Below are positions 16,992-26,068 of a stretch of DNA of 64,000 nt, piece by piece. The DNA is from Roseibacillus persicicus (GTDB lineage: Bacteria > Verrucomicrobiota > Verrucomicrobiia > Verrucomicrobiales > Akkermansiaceae): the NCBI RefSeq assembly GCF_014651675.1, contig NZ_BMXI01000003.1:133604-197603 (forward strand), in the 5' to 3' direction. A program made the translations under genes and the position numbers. The notes beneath the pieces are model-generated. The model saw only the letters and a list, made by a program, of their open reading frames with translations. It did no database searches and had not been told where the DNA came from. The first letter of the stretch is position 1. Each line of letters begins with the position of its first letter.

Positions 16992-17556
16992 CCGGTAGGT
17001 CAGGCTTTGCCAAAGCTGACCCCTGTGATCTTCGGACTCGCCCTTGCAGCCTCCCGAATCCAATCCACCGCAAAACCCTCGTCCTATTTCGTCCATCAAT
17101 GAGCCCACCCTCAACTCTCCCCATCAAGAGGGGGCGGTTTCGGCAAAACCCCGCCCTACCGACTCTGACACGCCGGTAGGTCAGGCTTTGCCAAAGCTGA
17201 CCCCGGTGATCTTCGGACTCGCCCTTGCATCCGCTCAAATCCAATCCACTGCAAAACCTTCGTCCCATTTCGCCCATCAATGAGCCCACCCTGAACTCTC
17301 CCCATCAAGAGGGGGCGGTTTCGGCGAAACCCCGCCCTACCGACTCTGACACGCCGGTAGGTCAGGCTTTGCCAAAGCTGACCCCTGTGATCTTCGGACT
17401 CGCCCTTGCAGCCTCCCGAATCCAATCCACCGCAAAACCCTCGCCCTATTTCGTCTACTAATGAGCCCACCCTGAACTCTCCTCATCGAGAGGGGGCGGT
17501 TTCGGCGAAACCCCGCCCTACCGACTCTGACACGCCGGTAGGTCAGGCTTTGTTTG
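16992..17556. repeat. BIME-like tandem repeats, right block (three full units and a truncated one)
   Basis: GTAG marks of the first hairpin are at 16995, 17176, 17357 and 17538, each 181 bases apart. The GGGCGG-type inverted hairpins are at about 17130, 17311 and 17491. Adjacent units are joined by CCGACTCTGACACGCCGG. The last unit stops inside its first hairpin: after GGTCAGGCTTTG the sequence diverges (17550 on), so the array ends abruptly. The first unit of this block and the first unit of the left block share the same left flank (ACAGCCCGGTAGG). The rest of the gap to 17710 shows nothing recognisable. Confidence 0.85.
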
Positions 17557-17709
17557 TCTGGCGTTCTTGTTTCGCACCACTAGGTGCGCCTTAGCCATTG
17601 AAGGAGCACTGCGAAAGCTTGCAAAGCTCTAGAACAATATGGTGTTCCATCCCTCGCTGCCACCAGCTGAGAGAGGACTCACCATTAGTTCTTGCGACCC
17701 AGCCAGCAC

Positions 17710-18495
17710 CTAGGCGGCTTTTCTCTGGCGTCGCAGGAGGACTCCACCGGCCCCCAGAGCAAGGAGGGCAATACTGGATGGCTCGGGAACCACGTCCGAG
17801 GCTTCCGCATAAGCAGGATCCCTGCAATCTACGTCGGGACGCACGCTGGGGTTCTCGGTATCGAAGATCACCCGGTCCAAGGTGATGCCCACACCCCCTC
17901 TTTGACTCACTTGAAGCCAACCATTCACCTGCCCATAAACTGGGTCATTGAAGGAGATTTCGATGGTTTCACAAGAATTCGAAAACTGAGCATTCTGGTC
18001 GGCCACTCCACCATAATTGTTTCCATAGGTGATACCGGGTGAAAAAATCACTCCACAAGTCCTGTAGGTCGTTTGAGTTGCCACAGAACCGTTACAGGTA
18101 ACTTCTCCGGGACGGAATGTTTTGAGGGTCGTAAAGCTTCCCGCAAACTGGGTCGTGCAAAAGGACCCACCTCCTACATAAGAAGTCCCCACCCCGGCTA
18201 CGTTGCGGACGCCGTTGATTTTCATTCCTAACCAGCGAATCGAATAGTTGGGACTGGAAGAGGTCGTCCCAGAGAGCGAGGACCAGAGCCCCGTATCGGT
18301 AATTGAGATATCATCCACCCCATCACCCGTCAGGTCTGCTGACAGATTGTCGGCGAATGTGTATTCGCCTGCTCCGGGAGTGGACGGGCCCATCAACAAA
18401 GAATTGCCGGTTTGGGTAATCTGAACGACGGCCGCTTCTGAGGAAACTGCGGCGGTGACACTTGTAACAACAGCGTGCTTTTTATTTAACTTCAT
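17710..18495 (-). CDS. Secreted PEP-CTERM protein
   Basis: A 261-residue secreted protein with a weak signal-like start (MKLNKKHAVVTSVTAAVSSEAAV). Its body is Thr/Ser/Gly-rich with the calcium-loop-like LTGDGVDDISI. Six cysteines are spread through the middle (FCTTQF, VTCNGS, RTCGV, SCETIE, DCRDP), suggesting disulfides. The tail VVPEPSSIALLALGAGGVLLRRQRKAA is a PEP-CTERM signal for exosortase-dependent sorting. It is a single gene between the repeat array and the PDE-TPR-sulfotransferase gene. Its precise function is unknown. Confidence 0.85.
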   Translation of the reverse strand: MKLNKKHAVVTSVTAAVSSEAAVVQITQTGNSLLMGPSTPGAGEYTFADNLSADLTGDGVDDISITDTGLWSSLSGTTSSSPNYSIRWLGMKINGVRNVAGVGTSYVGGGSFCTTQFAGSFTTLKTFRPGEVTCNGSVATQTTYRTCGVIFSPGITYGNNYGGVADQNAQFSNSCETIEISFNDPVYGQVNGWLQVSQRGGVGITLDRVIFDTENPSVRPDVDCRDPAYAEASDVVPEPSSIALLALGAGGVLLRRQRKAA

Positions 18496-18707
18496 AGCAA
18501 TGGGGATTGACGGAACGTGAGTTCATCTGGGGCAAATTGCCTAGGTCATTTGAGCAACCTAACAATAAACATTCAAGCCTATTTTAAATCTCTAAAGCAT
18601 CAGCAGATTTTGTTCCACCATTCAGCTCTTATGCTAACTTAATTTCTTCTCAGGTTTTCTTTTCGAAAGCTTCGCCAAGACGGATTGCAGACGACGAGAC
18701 AGGAGGA

Positions 18708-21611
18708 CTACTTTTCCTCTGTTGCGCTCTGCTCGCGCATCGTGAGAAGTCTCTGGTCGACCACCTTTTTCAAGTCAGGTGCAGAAATTGACCGCTGAAG
18801 AAGAGCGCTAAACTTTGCCAACTCTTCGGGTGAACCGTCCACAAAATTATACAAGGACAAACCCACGGCTGGGATGCCACTTCGTTGGCACCACTTCCGC
18901 GCGCGATTTTCATATGCTCTCAGGTTCTGCGCCAGCTTCTTCTGGTCTTGGACTTGGGGACCGGAAGCTAGACGGGCAATCATCTTCGACTGACTTTCTA
19001 TGATGTCTTCAATGGGACGTTCCATAAACAGGATACGATAATGTAGGGTTACCAGATTGCCGGATGAGTTCTTTACCTGGGATGGAAGCATCGGGATGAG
19101 CGGGGCAACGACTTTAATGGATTTGCCGCGGGCATCGAGGAGCCAAGCCTTCGGGGTTCTTTTATCGAGCTCAAGAATCTTCTGGTGTTCGTAATAGCCT
19201 CGCTGGTTCGACTCGTCGGGAGTCCGGAGTTTGTCGGAAAAAGGCTCAATCCCTGCAAACTCCAGAACTTGCATCATGAGCGAAGTGCCCGATCGGGGCA
19301 GTCCGGAAACGACCGTGATCACTTCCTTTGAGGAAACGGATTCGGCATCCGTGAGCAAAGAGCGATTCAAAGGGATGCGAGGCTGCAATGCGGACTTGTT
19401 GACATCGGTGGGACCTTGAATCCGGGACCGCCTGGCTTTGCCTAACAGCGATTGCTTCTTGAGGGACTTTGCCAGAGCGATTAATCGTGTCGCCTGAATG
19501 TAATCGCGATCGACCCGCTTGAGAATGAGCGCCAGCAGCCGATAAGCGGACGGTGACCCTGGTGCGAGTTTGATCGCAACCTTGAGCGCCTCCTTGGCTT
19601 CTTCCGGCTTGTTGAGTGAGAGAAGGATATAACCTCTCAAGTAGTGGGCGCGACCACGCTGAAAGTTGAGCGCAATCGACCTGTCGATATACTCGAGCGC
19701 CACCTGCGGCTTCTTCGCTCGCAAATACTGCCGCGCAAGACCCAGTGAATTGGCTGCGGATTCAGGCTCAATACTTGCCGCCAAGTCGAGAACCTCGATC
19801 GCTTCCTCGTAGCGCTTCAAACGGCTGAAAGCAAAGGCCCGCAAGCGCAGGGAAGACGACTTGGCGGAAAGGTCCCTATCGAGATTTTCGGTCTTGGCCA
19901 GGACCTCCTCATAGCGGCCTTCCGCGAAGTCCACCACCGCCATCAAATGCTGGAAGGAGTAGAGATTTGGGCGTAACTTTTGATACAATTGACGAAGGTT
20001 CTGGTGGTAGGCACGCTTCTCTTGGTCCGACTTGCCTTCGAGTGGATCCTTCTTTTCCTTTAAGAGTTCTTCTTCCCTGGCCTTGATTTTTTCGACTTCC
20101 TCCTCGGCTTCTTTTTTCTCCTGAAGGCGTCTTTCAAGCATCTGGGGAACGAGCGCTTTGAGCTTATGGATTCGCTTGGTTTTCTGGTAGCAGCTCGCCA
20201 GCTTGAAGCCGAGCTGATGCTCTTGTGGAAACTCGTGATACAGGGGCTCCAAGATATCGATGGCCGCTCCGAAAAGGCCTCCATCCATGTAACTAGTCGC
20301 TAGATTTTGCTGATGCTCGGCACGGGTTTGCGCAGCCGCCTTTTCCTTCCCTCCCACTGGCTTTTCGATGTAACCCAGCGCGACCAATTGCTCGAGAGCT
20401 TCCTCGTCGGCAGCTTCATCCAGTTTGGTATCGGCAGTGTGGCAGCCGTCATCTCCCTCGACTTGATCCCAGCTTGGGATGGAGGAGATTCCACGCGAGT
20501 CAGCCATAATCTCGTGCAGGACACGGCCATCCATATCTTCCCCAACCGCGAGTCCGTTGAGATGAAGAATCGTTGGGCAGACATCCAGCAGCGATGCTCC
20601 CACAACCTGTTGACCCGCACGGATCTCCGGTCCTCGTGCCACAAAGATGCCATACTCCCGATGCTCTCGTGCTGGTCCCGCGTGTTCGCGCGGAATGTAT
20701 TTGAGCCTGGCCTCATCGGGATGGAAGCCGTGGTCGGAGATGAGTATCACATTGCAATCGTCTCCGGCCTGCCGCAGCAGAGTGCCCAGCATCATATCAT
20801 GGTATTCGTAGCCCGCCGCATTGACTCGGGAGAAGAGCTTGAAGTCTGCTTCTCTCACATGGTCCAGCTTGGGGGGATGATACTTCATAAAGCCATGGCC
20901 AAAGTGGTCGATGGCGTCGAAGTAGACACACATCAGATCCCAGGGCTCGTTCTGCATGAGTCCGGTGGCAGCACTGTTGATGGAGGTGCAGTCGCCGATA
21001 ATCTTCATCAGGCTTTGCATCTCCCCGCGGTTGATGAGTTCCTTTTTTTCCTCAAGGGTCATCTCGTCCAGAGCAGGAACAAAATGGCTCAAATCGCCGG
21101 GACTCAACTCGGAAGGGTGAAAATGAAGTTCTTCCAAAATCGGGGCAAGACGCTCGGGATGAACACAAGCCTCCGGCATTTCCCAATCGTCTTTCTTCGC
21201 AGAGCCCTCCGAACGTTGATAGCGATTGGAAACCATGACGCCTCGACTGAGTGGCTCGGGCGGATGGGAAGGCCACCAGCCAACCGTAATGGTGTTCTTT
21301 CCCTCTTGGTTGAAGATATTCCAGACCGCTTTGGTCTTCCGGGAAAGGTTGGAAATCGGTCGTACGAAACCACTCGTGGGATCGATTTCGGTGAACCCGA
21401 GAATGCCGTGTTTGTGAGCTCGCTTTCCAGTCGCGATTGACGTCCAGAGCATCGGGCTGAAACAAGGTTGCAGAGTCGCGAGATTGCCCGAACTTCCCTC
21501 CTCGATCATCTTCGCCAGATGAGGCATCCGGCCAGCCTCTATCAGGGGCGTAATCATCTTCCAATCTGCCGCATCCCAACCGACTAGAAGTGTTTTTCTT
21601 CTCATTTGCAT
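18708..21611 (-). CDS. Phosphodiesterase / TPR / sulfotransferase fusion protein
   Basis: A 967-residue protein with three parts. Residues 1-400 are an alkaline-phosphatase-superfamily (type I phosphodiesterase/nucleotide pyrophosphatase) domain: LLVGWDAADWKMITPLIEAG, the nucleophile region SPMLWTSIATGKRAHKHGI, FDAIDHFGHGF, and VILISDHGFHPDE with metal-binding Asp/His. Residues ~420-740 are TPR repeats interrupted by a charged coiled coil (about 490-545). Residues ~765-955 are a P-loop sulfotransferase domain with the PAPS loop SGLPRSGTSLMM and the downstream ESNQRGYYEH and IEDIIESQSKMI blocks. No signal peptide is evident, so a cytoplasmic location is likely. The substrate is unknown; joining phosphoester cleavage and sulfation suggests glycan or lipid modification (inference). 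Confidence 0.85.
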   Translation of the reverse strand: MQMRRKTLLVGWDAADWKMITPLIEAGRMPHLAKMIEEGSSGNLATLQPCFSPMLWTSIATGKRAHKHGILGFTEIDPTSGFVRPISNLSRKTKAVWNIFNQEGKNTITVGWWPSHPPEPLSRGVMVSNRYQRSEGSAKKDDWEMPEACVHPERLAPILEELHFHPSELSPGDLSHFVPALDEMTLEEKKELINRGEMQSLMKIIGDCTSINSAATGLMQNEPWDLMCVYFDAIDHFGHGFMKYHPPKLDHVREADFKLFSRVNAAGYEYHDMMLGTLLRQAGDDCNVILISDHGFHPDEARLKYIPREHAGPAREHREYGIFVARGPEIRAGQQVVGASLLDVCPTILHLNGLAVGEDMDGRVLHEIMADSRGISSIPSWDQVEGDDGCHTADTKLDEAADEEALEQLVALGYIEKPVGGKEKAAAQTRAEHQQNLATSYMDGGLFGAAIDILEPLYHEFPQEHQLGFKLASCYQKTKRIHKLKALVPQMLERRLQEKKEAEEEVEKIKAREEELLKEKKDPLEGKSDQEKRAYHQNLRQLYQKLRPNLYSFQHLMAVVDFAEGRYEEVLAKTENLDRDLSAKSSSLRLRAFAFSRLKRYEEAIEVLDLAASIEPESAANSLGLARQYLRAKKPQVALEYIDRSIALNFQRGRAHYLRGYILLSLNKPEEAKEALKVAIKLAPGSPSAYRLLALILKRVDRDYIQATRLIALAKSLKKQSLLGKARRSRIQGPTDVNKSALQPRIPLNRSLLTDAESVSSKEVITVVSGLPRSGTSLMMQVLEFAGIEPFSDKLRTPDESNQRGYYEHQKILELDKRTPKAWLLDARGKSIKVVAPLIPMLPSQVKNSSGNLVTLHYRILFMERPIEDIIESQSKMIARLASGPQVQDQKKLAQNLRAYENRARKWCQRSGIPAVGLSLYNFVDGSPEELAKFSALLQRSISAPDLKKVVDQRLLTMREQSATEEK

Positions 21612-22016
21612 CTGGATATCATTCAGGTCTCCTTGTTCAACCGCTGACTGCGCATACTTCTACACAGCCTCAGATGCTGAAAAGGAGTGGACAGTCACAA
21701 GAAAAGCCATTGGAAGGAGAAGAGAAAAACAGTCTCAGCAAAATACGATCCAATCCCCCGCGCGCCCGACAAGGTCTGCCGCAGACTTGGAAGAACTGGC
21801 TTTGTCCCCATATCTTTTTCATAGTGAACAAATTGACCCCGAAGGGCAACGGGGCAGCTTGGTAGAACCGCCACCCGCATGGCCTCGCCGGCTAGCGACG
21901 AGCACATATGAGGCATCGGTGACGGAACCTCGTGCTGAAATGCAGCAGCAGTCATTTTAGAATCATTCCTATTCTTTCTTGAGATTGCGCAACGAGGCGG
22001 TAGGTTGCCCCTGCCG
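21612..22016. other. Intergenic region between divergent genes, no gene seen
   Basis: About 400 bases between the divergent fusion gene and the Fur-like regulator. Small open frames here have no recognisable domain and no good start signals. It must hold both promoters. No clear Fur box or terminator was identified by eye. Confidence 0.5.
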
Positions 22017-22451
22017 ATGGGAATTCAGCCAGTCAACTTACCCAGCCGCTCCGACGAGATTCCGTCGGAGCTGGGAGGCTTGCGCATGACCAAGCAGCGC
22101 AAGGAAGTCTACGGAGTCCTCCTCGACCAGCGCGATCACCCGACCGCGCAGGATGTCTTTCTGCGCGCCAAGGAACGGATGCCCTCCATCTCGCTCGCCA
22201 CAGTCTACAACTGTCTGGAAGCCCTCGTCGGCCACGAGTTGGTGAAGCAGGTCAACTTTGACCGCTCGCCCTCGCGCTATTGCCCGAATCTCGAAGAACA
22301 CGTCCACTTCCAGGATGAGGCCACGGGCCAAATTCACGATGTGGTCTTTAAAGAGGGAGTTAGGCTTGAAGATTTTCTCGATTTGCCGCAAGGCGTCGAG
22401 GTCAGGGAGCTGGAGCTGACCCTGAAAGGCATTATGCCTGGCTCCAACTAG
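22017..22451 (+). CDS. Fur-family transcriptional regulator linked to suf genes
   Basis: A 144-residue Fur/PerR-type regulator. The winged-helix part is clear: [54 protein letters not shown]. The metal region [19 protein letters not shown] keeps His and acidic residues but lacks the CxxC pairs of the structural zinc site. It starts 20 bases before sufC on the same strand, so it probably regulates, and is co-transcribed with, the Fe-S assembly genes in response to iron or oxidants. The ATG at 22017 is preferred over a TTG at 22005. Whether it senses Fe or peroxide cannot be told from sequence. Confidence 0.85.
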   Translation: MGIQPVNLPSRSDEIPSELGGLRMTKQRKEVYGVLLDQRDHPTAQDVFLRAKERMPSISLATVYNCLEALVGHELVKQVNFDRSPSRYCPNLEEHVHFQDEATGQIHDVVFKEGVRLEDFLDLPQGVEVRELELTLKGIMPGSN

Positions 22452-22470
22452 TAAACAGAACGAACGAAAG

Positions 22471-23220
22471 ATGAGTCTCCTTATTGAAAATTTGCACGCG
22501 AATGTGGACGGAACCGAAATCCTCAAGGGCCTTTCCTTGGAGATTCCCAAAGGCGAAGTCCACGCCATTATGGGACCCAATGGTTCGGGGAAATCGACTC
22601 TTTCCAAAGTGTTGGCCGGTCATGATGACTACGAGGTGACTGCGGGTTCCGCGACCATGGATGGCGAAAATCTCTTTGACCTGGAGGTCGACGAGCGTTC
22701 CCGCGCCGGTCTCTTCCTCGCTTTCCAATACCCTGCGGAAGTCCCCGGGGTATCGAACGCCAACTTCCTGCGCGCCGCCCGTCAGGCCCGCCTCCCCAAA
22801 GGTGAGGAAATCGACGCGGTGAAGTTCTACCACGAGATGTATGAGAAGATGGATGTGCTGGAGATGGACCGCAAGTTCACTGCCCGCGCCGTCAACGAAG
22901 GCTTCTCCGGTGGTGAAAAGAAGCGCAACGAGATTCTCCAGATGATGATGCTGGCCCCCAAGTATTGCCTCCTCGACGAGACCGACTCTGGCCTCGACAT
23001 CGATGCTCTCAAGGTGGTTGCCAAGGGGGTCAACGCGATGCGCTCCCCCGACCGTGGCTTCCTCGTCATCACCCACTACCAGCGCCTGCTGGACTACATC
23101 GAGCCCGACTATGTGCACGTGATGTCCGACGGTAAAATCGTGAAGAGCGGCGACAAGAGCCTCGCCCTGGAGCTGGAAGAAAACGGCTATGACTTTTTGA
23201 AAGAGGAGGTTGCAGCATGA
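22471..23220 (+). CDS. sufC: Fe-S cluster assembly ATPase SufC
   Basis: A 249-residue ABC-type ATPase that powers the SufBC2D scaffold. Walker A is [10 protein letters not shown] (about residues 34-43), the signature is [10 protein letters not shown], and Walker B is [12 protein letters not shown]. The SufC-specific [12 protein letters not shown] and the C-terminal [26 protein letters not shown] are present. Its stop overlaps the sufB start (ATGA), so the subunits are translationally coupled. It lies directly after the Fur-like gene. Confidence 0.96.
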   Translation: MSLLIENLHANVDGTEILKGLSLEIPKGEVHAIMGPNGSGKSTLSKVLAGHDDYEVTAGSATMDGENLFDLEVDERSRAGLFLAFQYPAEVPGVSNANFLRAARQARLPKGEEIDAVKFYHEMYEKMDVLEMDRKFTARAVNEGFSGGEKKRNEILQMMMLAPKYCLLDETDSGLDIDALKVVAKGVNAMRSPDRGFLVITHYQRLLDYIEPDYVHVMSDGKIVKSGDKSLALELEENGYDFLKEEVAA

Positions 23221-24656
23221 GTTACGACGCTGAAGTCATCGAAACCGACGCGGATACCGCGGAAGCGATCGACATCGATCGCTCCAAGGGCGATTTCACC
23301 TTTCCCGAGAACCACAAGTTCGATGCGGGAGTTGGTCTGAACAAAGGCACCATCGACTACATCTGCGACGTCAAGAAAGACGCGGACTGGATTCGTGAGT
23401 TCCGCCATCGCGCCTTGGAAGTCTTCGAGAGCAAGCCCATGCCCACCAACTGGGCGACGCACGATCTCGACAACATTGATTTCGACAAAATCCGCTACTA
23501 CCTCTCTGATGGACAAGCGCCCAAGCGCAGCTGGGACGATGTTCCTCCCGAGGTCCTCGAAACCTTCGAGCGTCTCGGCGTTCCGCAATCGGAGCGCGCG
23601 TTCCTTGCGGGAGTGGAAGCTCAGTACGACTCCGAGGCCGCTTACTCCAACATGAAGGAAGGCCTCGAGAAAGAGGGCGTGATCTTCGTGAACTCCAAGG
23701 AGGGCCTCAACGAACACGAGGAGATTTTCCGCCCTTGGTTTGGCAAAGTCATTCCGACCGGCGACAACAAGTTCTCGGCTCTCAATAGCGCGGTCTTTTC
23801 CGGCGGTTCCTTCATCTACGTGCCCAAAGGCGTGAAGCTGAAGCAGCCCTTGCAGGCCTACTTCCGCATCAACTCCGAGAACTTCGGCCAGTTCGAGCGC
23901 ACCCTCATCATCGTCGATGAAGACGCGGAACTGACCTACATGGAGGGCTGCACCGCTCCCAAGTTCGAGACCGCAACCCTGCACTCCGCCGTGGTGGAAA
24001 TCGTGGCTTTGAAGAACGCCAAGGTGCAATACATCACGGTGCAAAACTGGTCTTCCAACGTCTTCAACCTCGTCACCAAGCGGGGCATGGCTCACGAAGG
24101 CGCGGAGATTCGCTGGATCGATTGCAACATCGGCAGCCGTCTCACCATGAAGTATCCCGGTGTGGTCATGAAGGGTGAAGGCGCTCGCGGCGAAGTGATT
24201 TCCATCGCTTTGGCCAACGACGGCCAGCACCAGGACACCGGCGCGAAGATGATTCACGCCGCCAACAACACCACCTCCAACGTGGTCTCCAAGTCCATCT
24301 CGGTGGGCGAAGGACGCTCCACCTATCGGGGCCAAGTGCACATCCCCAAGCACCTAAAGGGCTGCAAGAACAACACCGAGTGTGACGCCTTGCTCATCAA
24401 CTCAAAGAGCCGGACCGACACCTACCCCGCCATCACCGTGCGCGGCAACGACCATGTGACCCAGCATGAGGCCAGCGTCAGTCAGGTGAGTGAAGAGATG
24501 CTCTTCTACATGCAGCAGCGTGGCATCGGTGAAGCAGAGGCCATGAGCTTGGCCGTGAACGGATTTATCAATGACCTCGTGCGCGAGTTTCCGATGGAAT
24601 ACTCGGTCGAACTGAAGCGACTCATTGAATTGGAGATGGAAGGAAGCGTGGGCTAG
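23217..24656 (+). CDS. sufB: Fe-S cluster assembly scaffold SufB
   Basis: A 479-residue SufB, the scaffold on which Fe-S clusters are built with SufC and SufD. Hallmark blocks include [68 protein letters not shown], and the C-terminal [17 protein letters not shown] with [20 protein letters not shown]. The conserved cysteine in NNTECD is present. Length is normal. Overlaps sufC by four bases; sufD follows after 38 bases. Confidence 0.96.
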   Translation: MSYDAEVIETDADTAEAIDIDRSKGDFTFPENHKFDAGVGLNKGTIDYICDVKKDADWIREFRHRALEVFESKPMPTNWATHDLDNIDFDKIRYYLSDGQAPKRSWDDVPPEVLETFERLGVPQSERAFLAGVEAQYDSEAAYSNMKEGLEKEGVIFVNSKEGLNEHEEIFRPWFGKVIPTGDNKFSALNSAVFSGGSFIYVPKGVKLKQPLQAYFRINSENFGQFERTLIIVDEDAELTYMEGCTAPKFETATLHSAVVEIVALKNAKVQYITVQNWSSNVFNLVTKRGMAHEGAEIRWIDCNIGSRLTMKYPGVVMKGEGARGEVISIALANDGQHQDTGAKMIHAANNTTSNVVSKSISVGEGRSTYRGQVHIPKHLKGCKNNTECDALLINSKSRTDTYPAITVRGNDHVTQHEASVSQVSEEMLFYMQQRGIGEAEAMSLAVNGFINDLVREFPMEYSVELKRLIELEMEGSVG

Positions 24657-24694
24657 TCCCAACGACTAGAAACCTAGTAGTAAACAATTTTTTG

Positions 24695-25957
24695 ATGAGT
24701 GCTGTTTTAGCAGAAGAGAAAGCGCAAGTGAGTGTGAATTTCCCCGATTGGTATGAAAAGCTCCGCAGCGAAGCGGAAGCAAAGTATGCGGAGTTGGCGT
24801 GGCCGACCCGCAAAGATGAGAACTGGCGCTTCGGCTCCTACAAGAATGCCAATCTGGCGGAGGCTAACATCGTTCACGGCGGTGAAGCCAACGGACTTCC
24901 CGAGCCGGCATTGGAAAACGCGATTCGCTTCGTCTTTTGCAACAACGAGCTCGTGGCTACCGAAGGCACCATTCCCGAAGGAGTGGTCGCCGGACCATTT
25001 GCCGACATCCTGCGCGACCACGGCGATTGCATCGAAAGCCTTCTCCCTCCGCTGCAGGGCCGACTGGGTTCTCCCAAATTGGCGGCTCTCCATCGCGCGA
25101 AGAGCCAAGGTGGTTTCGCGATCAATATCGGTATCGATTGCCAGCAGCCCATTGAGATCGTGCATCTCGCTTCTGGCAACGAGGTCACCACCCTCCCCTA
25201 CATCCTGATTGTCGGCATGCCCGGCAGCAAAGGCATTGTCTTGGAGCGCTTCGTGAGCGCCAATGAGACCGACGTCGCCACCGTGGTCTCGGTGAGCGAT
25301 TTGGTTGCCATGGACGATTGCGAATTGCGCTACCTTGTCTCCCAGGAGCTCAACGAGAAAAGCCACTTCATCCGTCTTGCTGATTCCAAGTTGGGCAAGA
25401 ACACCCGCACCAAGACCGGTTCCATCCACACCGGTTCCGCCTGGGCTCGCGAGGAAACCTATTCCACCGTCGATGGCGCAGAGAGTAATTCCGAGATTCT
25501 CTCGGTGGCGATTCCCGACACCGGCCAGGAATACGACCAACGCACCTTTCAGCACCACGGCGCGCCCCACACCGGCAGTGACCTGCTCTTCAAGAACACC
25601 CTCTTTGGCAAAGGAAAGACCGTCTTCTCGGGCCTCATCTTCGTGGATGAAGGCGCTCACTACACTGACGCCTACCAGACCTGCCGCAACCTCTTCATGA
25701 GCGACGAGGCGGAAGCGAACTCCATGCCCGGCTTGGAAATCAACGCCGACCAAGTGAAGTGCTCTCACGGCAGCACCTCCTCCCGCGTGAGCGACGAAGA
25801 GATCTACTACCTTTGCAGCCGAGGCATCGATCCCCGCAGCGCCCGCCGCATGATCGCGCAAGGCTTCTCCGCCGATGTCGTCGAAAAGTTCGAAGACGAA
25901 GCCCTCGAAGCCTTCGCCCTCACCCGCATCGACGCCAAGTTCGCGAAAGTGGACTAA
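24695..25957 (+). CDS. sufD: Fe-S cluster assembly protein SufD
   Basis: A 420-residue SufD, partner of SufB in the SufBC2D complex. The diagnostic C-terminal region is complete: KTVFSGLIFVDEGAHYTDAY, ADQVKCSHGSTSSRVSDEEI, YLCSRGIDPRSARRMIAQGF. The N-terminal part, PTRKDENWRFGSYKNANL, also fits. The ATG at 24695 is taken rather than the adjacent TTG. It ends the suf operon; a strong terminator follows. No sufS, sufE or sufU lies in the window, so the sulfur donor must be encoded elsewhere. Confidence 0.95.
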   Translation: MSAVLAEEKAQVSVNFPDWYEKLRSEAEAKYAELAWPTRKDENWRFGSYKNANLAEANIVHGGEANGLPEPALENAIRFVFCNNELVATEGTIPEGVVAGPFADILRDHGDCIESLLPPLQGRLGSPKLAALHRAKSQGGFAINIGIDCQQPIEIVHLASGNEVTTLPYILIVGMPGSKGIVLERFVSANETDVATVVSVSDLVAMDDCELRYLVSQELNEKSHFIRLADSKLGKNTRTKTGSIHTGSAWAREETYSTVDGAESNSEILSVAIPDTGQEYDQRTFQHHGAPHTGSDLLFKNTLFGKGKTVFSGLIFVDEGAHYTDAYQTCRNLFMSDEAEANSMPGLEINADQVKCSHGSTSSRVSDEEIYYLCSRGIDPRSARRMIAQGFSADVVEKFEDEALEAFALTRIDAKFAKVD

Positions 25958-25986
25958 GGCAGAAAAATCTTCCTTAAACTCTCAAG

Positions 25987-26016
25987 ACCTCGACCCATTC
26001 GGTCGGGGTTTTTTGT
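25987..26016 (+). terminator. Rho-independent terminator after sufD
   Basis: CCTCGACC and GGTCGGGG pair over 8 positions (one wobble) around a short loop and are followed by TTTTTTG. It lies 30 bases past the sufD stop codon and closes the suf operon. Confidence 0.9.
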
Positions 26017-26068
26017 TAGCCGGAAGAGCTCACAACCGAGCTGAAGGTCTGAAACTTTTTCGACCTTC

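Noticed and set aside
16105-17556. Regularly spaced repeats that could be taken for a CRISPR array
   Set aside because: The whole 181-bp unit repeats, including the part between hairpins; there are no variable spacers and no cas genes. GTAG hairpins plus a RAYT gene explain it.
16155-17594. Several 60-120 residue frames inside the repeats, on both strands
   Set aside because: They are the repeat units read through; their residues repeat with the 181-bp period and no start signals are evident.
20307-21440. 377-residue frame antisense to the phosphodiesterase-TPR-sulfotransferase gene
   Set aside because: The opposite strand has clear conserved domains; the long antisense frame is a by-product of codon bias.
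21590-21865. 91-residue plus-strand frame in the region before the Fur-like gene
   Set aside because: No domain, composition unlike neighbouring proteins, and it overlaps the start of the fusion gene on the other strand.
24707-25861. 384-residue frame antisense to sufD, and similar long antisense frames in sufB, leuA and thrC
   Set aside because: These shadows are common in GC-rich genes; the sense proteins are unambiguous.
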